Assembly: GCF_014655295.1 (NCBI RefSeq)
Contig: NZ_BNBI01000008.1
Location: forward strand, 62,001-126,000
Source: Streptomyces fumanus
Lineage (GTDB): Bacteria > Actinomycetota > Actinomycetes > Streptomycetales > Streptomycetaceae
Length of the DNA stretch: 64,000 nucleotides
Direction of reading: 5' to 3'
The first letter of the stretch is position 1, and each line of letters starts with the position of its first letter. Positions 58,727-64,000 of this stretch are shown here, piece after piece. The notes beneath the pieces were generated by a model. It was not told the DNA's origin. It did not search any database and saw only the letters and a program-made list of their open reading frames with translations. Made by a program: the position numbers and the translations under genes.

Positions 58727-59314
58727 ATGGCCAAGACCAGTACGACGACCCAGGGGCTGCGTGCGGCGATCGAGCGCAGCGGCTACTACCCGGCCCTCGT
58801 GGCCGAGGCGGTGGAGGCCGCCGTGGGCGGCGAGCCCATGCGGTCGTACCTGGTCCACCAGGAGACCACGTTCGATCAGAACGAGGTGCGCCGGCATGTG
58901 ACGGTGCTCGTCCTGACCGACCACCGCTTCATCGTCAGCCACACCGACGAGCAGGCCGCCGACGACACCTCCCCGACGCCGTACGCCACCACGTCCACGG
59001 AGTCCGTCAAGCTCGGCCGGATCTCGTCCATCGTGGTCAGCCGCGTGGTCGCCAACCCCGAGCAGTACACGCCGGGCACGCTGCCCCGCGAGATCGTGCT
59101 GACCATCGGCTGGGGCGCCGTCTCCCGCATCGACCTGGAGCCCGCCGCCTGCGGCGACCCCAACTGCGAGGCGGACCACGGCTACACGGGCAGCTCCACC
59201 GCCGACGACCTCAGCCTGCGGGTCAGCGAGGCCGGCGACGGCCCCGAGACGGTCCGCCAGGCGCTCGCCTTCGCCCAGGCGCTCTCCGAGGCGACCGCGG
59301 ACACCGGCCGCTGA
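58727..59314 (+). CDS. DUF5998 family protein
   Basis: This 195-residue cytoplasmic protein matches the actinobacterial DUF5998 family: IERSGYYPALVAEAVEAAVG, HVTVLVLTDHRFIVSHTDE and ACGDPNCEADHG are its recognisable blocks. The central part looks like a PH-like β-barrel; the CGDPNC loop could bind metal. Function is unknown. ATG 58727 is chosen as the leaderless start. The stop overlaps the next ATG by 1 bp (TGATG), so it is coupled to the phosphodiesterase gene. Confidence 0.8.
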   Translation: MAKTSTTTQGLRAAIERSGYYPALVAEAVEAAVGGEPMRSYLVHQETTFDQNEVRRHVTVLVLTDHRFIVSHTDEQAADDTSPTPYATTSTESVKLGRISSIVVSRVVANPEQYTPGTLPREIVLTIGWGAVSRIDLEPAACGDPNCEADHGYTGSSTADDLSLRVSEAGDGPETVRQALAFAQALSEATADTGR

Positions 59315-60555
59315 TGTCCCACCCCTCCGCCGCCCACGACCGGGGACGCCCCGCTTCCGCCGCGCCGCTGACCACCGCCTGGGACACCGGCCCCGAGCCG
59401 CTCCCCATCGGCTCCGCGCCCGTGCCCGAGTACGGCAGCGGCTCGCTCGCCGACCTGCTGCCCACCCTCGCCGCCGGCATGGCCGTCCCCGGCATGAGCG
59501 CGACGATCGCCGAGCTGGCCCCCGCCGACCGCGCGTGCGTCTTCCTGATCGACGGCCTCGGCTGGGAGCAGCTCCGCGCCCACCCCGAGTACGCGCCCTT
59601 CATGACCTCGCTGCTCGGCAGCTCGCGCGGCGGCACCGGGCGCCCCATCACCGCCGGCTACCCGGCGACCACCGCCACCTCGCTGGCCTCGGTCGGCACC
59701 GGCCTGCCCCCCGGCGCCCACGGCCTGCCCGGCTACACCGTGCGCAACCCCGACACCGGCGAGCTGATGAACCAGTTGCGCTGGCAGCCCTGGACCGACC
59801 CGCACGTCTGGCAGCCCCGCCCCACGGTCTTCCAGTTGGCGCACGACGCGGGCGTGCACGCCGTGCAGGTCTCCGCCCCGACCTTCCAGAACACCCCGCT
59901 GACCAAGGTCGCGCTCAGCGGCGGCACCTTCCTCGGCCGGCTCCCCGGCGAGGAGCGCATGGACCTGGCCGCCGAGCAACTGGCGGCCGGCGACCGCTCC
60001 CTGGTCTACACGTACTACTCCGAGGTCGACGGCGCCGGCCACCGCTTCGGCGTCGACTCCGACACCTGGCGCGGCCAGCTCGGCCGGGTCGACCTGCTCG
60101 TCCAGCGGCTGGCCGAGCAACTGCCCCCGCGCAGCGTGCTCTACGTCACCGCCGACCACGGCATGATCGACGTGCCCTTCGACGAGGAGCACCGCATCGA
60201 CTTCGACGAGGACTGGGAGCTGCGCGCGGGCGTCGCCCTGCTCGGCGGCGAGGGCCGCGCCCGCCATGTCTACGCCGTGCCGGGCGCCGCCGGCGACGTA
60301 CTGGCCTGCTGGCGCGAGGTGCTCGGCGACCGGTTCTGGGTGGCCTCGCGGGACGAGGCGATCGCGGCGGGCTGGTTCGGCCCGCAGGTGGACACACGCG
60401 TGTACGACCGCATCGGCGATGTGGTCGCCGCCGCCCGGGACGACGTGCTGCTCATCGCCTCCGAGCGGGAGCCGAAGGAGTCGGCGATGGTCGGCAACCA
60501 CGGCTCGATGACCCCCGCCGAACAGTTGGTCCCCCTCCTCGAAGTACGCTCCTGA
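59314..60555 (+). CDS. Type I phosphodiesterase/nucleotide pyrophosphatase (alkaline phosphatase superfamily)
   Basis: This 413-residue protein has the metal-dependent alkaline-phosphatase fold: FLIDGLGWEQL (first Asp), the nucleophile Thr/Ser in TAGYPATTATSLASVGTG, SEVDGAGHRFG and TADHGMIDVP with the late His in NHGSMTPAE. No signal peptide is visible, so it is probably cytoplasmic. It may hydrolyse nucleotide or phospholipid-type diesters. It is translationally coupled to the DUF5998 gene and lies 81 bp before tdk. Confidence 0.85.
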   Translation: MSHPSAAHDRGRPASAAPLTTAWDTGPEPLPIGSAPVPEYGSGSLADLLPTLAAGMAVPGMSATIAELAPADRACVFLIDGLGWEQLRAHPEYAPFMTSLLGSSRGGTGRPITAGYPATTATSLASVGTGLPPGAHGLPGYTVRNPDTGELMNQLRWQPWTDPHVWQPRPTVFQLAHDAGVHAVQVSAPTFQNTPLTKVALSGGTFLGRLPGEERMDLAAEQLAAGDRSLVYTYYSEVDGAGHRFGVDSDTWRGQLGRVDLLVQRLAEQLPPRSVLYVTADHGMIDVPFDEEHRIDFDEDWELRAGVALLGGEGRARHVYAVPGAAGDVLACWREVLGDRFWVASRDEAIAAGWFGPQVDTRVYDRIGDVVAAARDDVLLIASEREPKESAMVGNHGSMTPAEQLVPLLEVRS

Positions 60556-60636
60556 AGCCGCAAACGCTTACGCCGACCCCCGAATCCCCATAACGCGACG
60601 TCCCGTCCGATCCCGCCGAAAGGTGTCCGCCCCGTC

Positions 60637-61287
60637 ATGCCCGAGCTGGTGTTCTTCTCCGGAACGATGGACTGCGGGAAGTCGACACTGGCTCTCCAGA
60701 TCGAGCACAACCGCTCGGCGCGCGGCCTGGCCGGCATGATCTTCACACGCGACGACCGCGCGGGCGAGGGCAAGCTCTCCTCGCGGCTCGGCCTGGTCAC
60801 CGACGCGGTCGAGGTCGAGGACGGCACGGACCTGTACGCGTATCTGGTCGACCACCTCTCGCGGGGCGGCCGGGCGGACTACGTGATCGCCGACGAGGCG
60901 CAGTTCCTGGCGCCCGAGCAGATCGACCAGCTCGCCCGCGTGGTCGACGACCTCGACCTGGACGTGTACGCCTTCGGCATCACCACGGACTTCCGCTCCA
61001 AGCTGTTCCCGGGCTCCCAGCGGCTGGTCGAACTCGCCGACCGCGTGGAGGTGCTCCAGGTGGAGGCCCTGTGCTGGTGCGGGGCCCGCGCCACGCACAA
61101 CGCCCGTACGGTGGGCGGCGTCATGGTCGTCGAGGGCGCCCAGGTGGTCGTCGGCGATGTGACCCACTCCTCCGACGAGATCGGCTACGAGGTGCTCTGC
61201 CGGCGCCACCACCGGCGCCGTATGACCGCGGCCTCGGCCCGCGCGGCGGCCCTGTCACCGGACGTCCTCCCGATGTCGAACGCCTGA
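60637..61287 (+). CDS. tdk: Thymidine kinase (TK1-like, type II)
   Basis: This 216-residue enzyme phosphorylates thymidine for salvage. The P-loop GTMDCGKST is at 9-17, the catalytic region DEAQF follows near 88-92, and the lasso domain has zinc ligands in CWCGARATHNAR and a late CRRHH. An Arg/Ala tail ends it. The ATG has only a weak upstream AAAGGT. It may be cotranscribed with the phosphodiesterase, and it meets the VOC gene tail to tail with a 7-bp gap. Confidence 0.95.
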   Translation: MPELVFFSGTMDCGKSTLALQIEHNRSARGLAGMIFTRDDRAGEGKLSSRLGLVTDAVEVEDGTDLYAYLVDHLSRGGRADYVIADEAQFLAPEQIDQLARVVDDLDLDVYAFGITTDFRSKLFPGSQRLVELADRVEVLQVEALCWCGARATHNARTVGGVMVVEGAQVVVGDVTHSSDEIGYEVLCRRHHRRRMTAASARAAALSPDVLPMSNA

Positions 61288-61294
61288 ACGACCG

Positions 61295-62104
61295 CTACCC
61301 GAGCGCCGGCCGCTGCAGCAGCGCGAACCGCGCCCCCTCCGGGTCGGCCACCATGGCCACCCGCCCCTGCGAGCCGTCCCGCACCGGCCGCAGCACATGC
61401 CCGCCCAGGTCGATCAGCCGCTCCACGCTCGCGTCGACGTCGGCCGCCTCGAAGTACGTCACCCAGTGCGGCCCCCGGTCGCGCGGCAGGGCGCTGCCCA
61501 CCCCGTGGATGCCGGCGACGGGCCGGCCGCCGACGCGCAGGGTGACGTAGTCGTGGTCCGCGGAGACCGGCGCGTCCCGGGTGTGCCCGAAGACGTACTC
61601 GTAGAAGGCGGCGACCCCGGTCGTCGCGTAGGTCATCAGCTCGTTCCAGGCGGGGGTGCCCGGCACGCCGGTCAGGGTGGTGCCCGCGTGCGCCGCGGCC
61701 TGCCAGATGCCGAAGACGGCGCCCGCCGGGTCGGAGCCGATCGCCATCCGCCCGGCCTCGGCCGCGTCCAGCGGCCCCACGCCGATCGTGCCGCCGCAGC
61801 TCCGGACCGCGGCGGCCGTGCGGTCCACGTCGTCCGAGGCGAGGTACGGCGTCCAGGCGACGGGCAGATGCCGGTCGGGCGGCAACTGGCCGATGCCCGC
61901 CACCTCCCGCCCGCCGAGCAGGGCCCGCACATACGGGCCGAGCTGCTGGGGGCCGGGCCGGAACTCCCAGTCGAACAGTTCCGCGTAGAACGCCTGGGTG
62001 GCGGCCAGTCCGCGCACCATCAGACTCACCCAGCAGGGCGTGCCGGGCGCGCGCCGGGCGGGCGGATCGCCGGTCCGGCCGGCCGGTTCCCGTGCGTCGG
62101 TCAT
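61295..62104 (-). CDS. VOC family protein with two glyoxalase-like domains
   Basis: This 269-residue protein has two vicinal-oxygen-chelate modules: residues about 18-130 (CWVSLMVRGLAATQAFYAEL) and about 145-265 (WNELMTYATTGVAAFYEYVF, ending GRVAMVADPEGARFALLQ). Related proteins act as hydroxylases, glyoxalases or antibiotic-binding proteins. Metal-ligand positions are incomplete, so a binding role is possible. GAGAGAG precedes the ATG at 62104. Confidence 0.82.
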   Translation of the reverse strand: MTDAREPAGRTGDPPARRAPGTPCWVSLMVRGLAATQAFYAELFDWEFRPGPQQLGPYVRALLGGREVAGIGQLPPDRHLPVAWTPYLASDDVDRTAAAVRSCGGTIGVGPLDAAEAGRMAIGSDPAGAVFGIWQAAAHAGTTLTGVPGTPAWNELMTYATTGVAAFYEYVFGHTRDAPVSADHDYVTLRVGGRPVAGIHGVGSALPRDRGPHWVTYFEAADVDASVERLIDLGGHVLRPVRDGSQGRVAMVADPEGARFALLQRPALG

Positions 62105-62392
62105 CGTCACTCTCTCCCCGGCCCCTCCCGGTGGCCGTGTCGCTTCCGCTCGGACGGACCTCCGTGCCGATGCCGGCACCGGCCCCGCTCACGCGTGCTC
62201 CGGCCCGCGGGGGCGCGTCCGCCGGAGGACGCCGCCGGGCGGTTCCCGGTCCGGTTCCGCGCACCGGCTGACAGATACCGCCCGGATGTACAGCACGTGC
62301 CCGGTCCCGCACGCCGGGTGACCGGGCCTGCCCGGCGGGCAGAGTAGTCCGACAACGCCCCGGCGGCCACCCGGTGGGCCAGGATGGTGGCC

Positions 62393-63244
62393 ATGAACGT
62401 CATCATCTCCGCATCCGAACTCGCGAGCGACCTGGCGGGCGCCCGGCCGCCGGTCCTCCTCGACGTCCGCTGGCAGCTCAGCATGGCCAAGGCGACCGGC
62501 GAACCCTCCTTCGACGGCCGGGCCGAGTACGCGGCCGGTCACCTTCCCGGCGCCGTCTTCGTCGACCTCGACCGGGAGCTCGCGGCCCCGCCCGGCCGAG
62601 GCGGCCGGCACCCGCTGCCGGACCTCGGGGAGTTCGGCGCCGCGATGCGCCGCGCGGGCGTGTCGGCGGACCGGCCGGTGGTCGTGTACGACGGCGGGCA
62701 GGGCTGGGCCGCGGCGCGCGCCTGGTGGCTGCTGCGCTGGACGGGGCACCCGGACGTACGGGTCCTCGACGGCGGCCTGGCGGCCTGGCAGGGCCCGCTG
62801 TCGACGGAGGTGCCGCGGCCCGAGCCGGGCGACTTCGAGCCGGTGCCGGGCGAAACGGGCCTGCTCGACGCGGACGCCGCCGCGGCGCTGGCCAAGTCGG
62901 GGCTGCTGCTGGACGCCCGCGCGGGAGAGCGGTACCGGGGCGAGGTCGAGCCGATCGACCCGGTGGGCGGGCACATCCCGGGCGCGGTCTCGGCGCCGAC
63001 CACGCAGAACGTGGGCCCGGACGGCCGCCTCCTGCCCGCCGACGAGCTGCGGGCCCGGTTCGCCGCGCTGGGCGTCACGGACGGCACCGAGGTGGGCGTC
63101 TACTGCGGCTCGGGCGTCTCGGCCGCCCACGAGGTGCTGGCCCTGGCGGCGGCGGGCGTACCGGCCGCGCTCTACGCGGGCTCCTGGTCGGAGTGGTCAG
63201 CGGACCCGAACCGGCCGGTCGCCGTGGGGCCTGACCCGCAGTAG
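62393..63244 (+). CDS. Thiosulfate/3-mercaptopyruvate sulfurtransferase (two rhodanese domains)
   Basis: This 283-residue protein has an inactive N-terminal rhodanese domain (LLDVRWQLS and YAAGHLPGAVFVDLD) and a catalytic C-terminal domain with the cysteine loop YCGSGVSAAH, whose six-residue CGSGVS loop fits 3-mercaptopyruvate or thiosulfate sulfurtransferases. CAGGAT lies 7 nt before ATG 62393, suggesting a leaderless start; an ATG at 62384 is possible. Confidence 0.88.
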   Translation: MNVIISASELASDLAGARPPVLLDVRWQLSMAKATGEPSFDGRAEYAAGHLPGAVFVDLDRELAAPPGRGGRHPLPDLGEFGAAMRRAGVSADRPVVVYDGGQGWAAARAWWLLRWTGHPDVRVLDGGLAAWQGPLSTEVPRPEPGDFEPVPGETGLLDADAAAALAKSGLLLDARAGERYRGEVEPIDPVGGHIPGAVSAPTTQNVGPDGRLLPADELRARFAALGVTDGTEVGVYCGSGVSAAHEVLALAAAGVPAALYAGSWSEWSADPNRPVAVGPDPQ

Positions 63245-63278
63245 CGCGGGGGTCGCGCCGCGGGGTGGGCTCTGACCT

Positions 63279-63332
63279 GCGGCAGTACGGAGGGGCGCGC
63301 TCCGGGCGGCAGTACGGTGGGGCGCGCTCCGG
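63279..63332. repeat. 27-bp tandem duplication
   Basis: GCGGCAGTACGG-W-GGGGCGCGCTCCGG occurs twice head to tail (63279-63305 and 63306-63332) with one difference. It lies in the 296-bp gap between the sulfurtransferase and sepH, which has no gene. Confidence 0.8.
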
Positions 63333-63454
63333 TCCGGGTCCGGATTTCGCACCGGCCCGGAGCGCCACGCCCTGGCCGGTGCCCGGCACAGAAGCGCCGC
63401 ACCCGGTCGCCACCTGGCCGGGACCGTCACACCTCGCCCCGCCTCGACCCGCAC

Positions 63455-63485
63455 AAAAGGGCCGCCCCCACCCAGGAAGCGGCCC
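63455..63485 (-). terminator. Terminator of sepH
   Basis: On the minus strand GGGCCGC (63485-63479) and GCGGCCC (63465-63459) form a stem followed by TTTT. Confidence 0.85.
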
Positions 63486-63540
63486 CTCACCCCACACGGC
63501 CCCTCACCCCACAGGGCGGCGCGTCACGGCACTCCCCGCG

Positions 63541-64000
63541 TCACTCCTGCTTCTTGCGCCGGGTCCCGAAGACGATCTCGTCCCAGCTCGGGACCGCCGC
63601 CCGGCGTCCCGGACGGACGCCGTCCGCCTCGGCCTGGCGGTCGGTGGAGCCGGTGAGCCGGTCGCGGTGGCTGCTGACGGAACGCGGCATGAGCACGTCC
63701 GCGTAGGCGGACCCCGCGCCGGCCGACGCCGCGGGAGCCGGGGGCTCCTCGACGACCGGTTCCTCGACGGGCTCGTCCGGGGGTTCCGGCGCGGACGCCG
63801 GGCGCTCGGGGACGACCAGGTCGCCCCGGAAGCTCGGCACCGCCTCCAGCAGACTGGTCAGCGAGTCCCGCTCGCTCGCGCTCTCCTCGGCGGCCGGTTC
63901 GCTCGGCGGCGCGGGCAGGCCGGGCCGGTCCAGCGGACGGTCGCGCGGCAGCCGGGCGATGCGCGGGACGAACGGGAAGCTGGGTTCGGGCGCGGCCAGG
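63541..64000 (-). CDS. sepH: SepH, septation protein (C-terminal part; 5' end outside window)
   Basis: The frame runs from the stop at 63541 to the right edge, about 152 residues. It shows a Pro/Glu/Ala-rich disordered region and ends with VPSWDEIVFGTRRKKQE, which I recognise as the conserved C-terminal motif of SepH. SepH binds FtsZ and promotes sporulation septation in Streptomyces; its DNA-binding-like DUF3071 domain would be outside the window. A GTG at 63840 is internal. Confidence 0.85.
   Translation of the reverse strand, partial: LAAPEPSFPFVPRIARLPRDRPLDRPGLPAPPSEPAAEESASERDSLTSLLEAVPSFRGDLVVPERPASAPEPPDEPVEEPVVEEPPAPAASAGAGSAYADVLMPRSVSSHRDRLTGSTDRQAEADGVRPGRRAAVPSWDEIVFGTRRKKQE

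Noticed and set aside
1..64000. CRISPR arrays, tRNA or rRNA genes, insertion sequences, integrases
   Set aside because: No spaced identical repeats, cloverleaf with T-loop, transposase motif or att duplication was seen in reading the window; a tRNAscan or ISfinder search was not possible.

Overview
The window is high-GC DNA with strong G/C third-position codon bias. LexA, NrdR/NrdJ, WhiH, HrdB, ParE/ParC, HPr and SepH occur together in an order I recall from the core arm of Streptomyces chromosomes. I read it as ordinary core chromosome of a Streptomyces species. I see no insertion sequence, prophage, tRNA or CRISPR array.

Layout. 1-3.0 kb: the 3' part of a siderophore-type GNAT acetyltransferase and a DinG-type helicase. 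3.2-8.4 kb: lexA with an SOS box, then divergent nrdR-nrdJ (class II, B12-dependent ribonucleotide reductase) behind paired NrdR boxes and ending in a 42-bp perfect palindrome. 8.4-16.5 kb: a TerD-like protein, a YdbC/DUF4937 protein, a histidine phosphatase, an ADP-ribosylglycohydrolase, an MFS exporter with its TetR repressor, RNase HII and two unknown proteins. 16.8-26.7 kb: a RecQ helicase fused to a phosphoribosyltransferase-like tail, DUF4192, a glycogen-debranching-like protein with a TTA codon, a Nudix/winged-helix regulator and a fused ABC transporter. 26.9-33.7 kb: whiH, hrdB, a secreted trypsin-like protease, a DUF7455 protein and parE. 34-41 kb: a CcdC-like membrane protein with a NarL-type two-component pair, then a DUF485/solute symporter operon convergent with a CitA/CitB-type pair. 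41.2-45 kb: an iron-box-controlled sucrase/ferredoxin-like protein and two divergent citrate synthases, one with an N-terminal HTH. 45-53 kb: small unknowns, a CobW GTPase convergent with parC, and an M16 protease pair. 53-64 kb: an M23 hydrolase behind a c-di-AMP (ydaO) riboswitch, a GntR regulator, ptsH with a DasR-like site, a Pat-type GNAT/acyl-CoA synthetase, DUF5998, a phosphodiesterase, tdk, a VOC protein, a rhodanese and the 3' end of sepH.

Themes. DNA metabolism dominates: two helicases, LexA, RNR and its repressor, RNase HII, topoisomerase IV and thymidine kinase. Four promoters (DinG-like, RecQ-PRTase, Pat, DUF5998) share the RecA_NDp geometry, a TTGTCRGTG-like box, 8 bp, then a TAnnnT-like hexamer. 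That points to a LexA-independent, PafBC-type damage circuit beside the LexA one. About eleven genes look leaderless, with a -10 hexamer 6-9 nt before the start codon. The least described item is the HTH-citrate synthase facing a second citrate synthase across a promoter with two 15-bp direct repeats, which may be a self-regulated metabolic switch.
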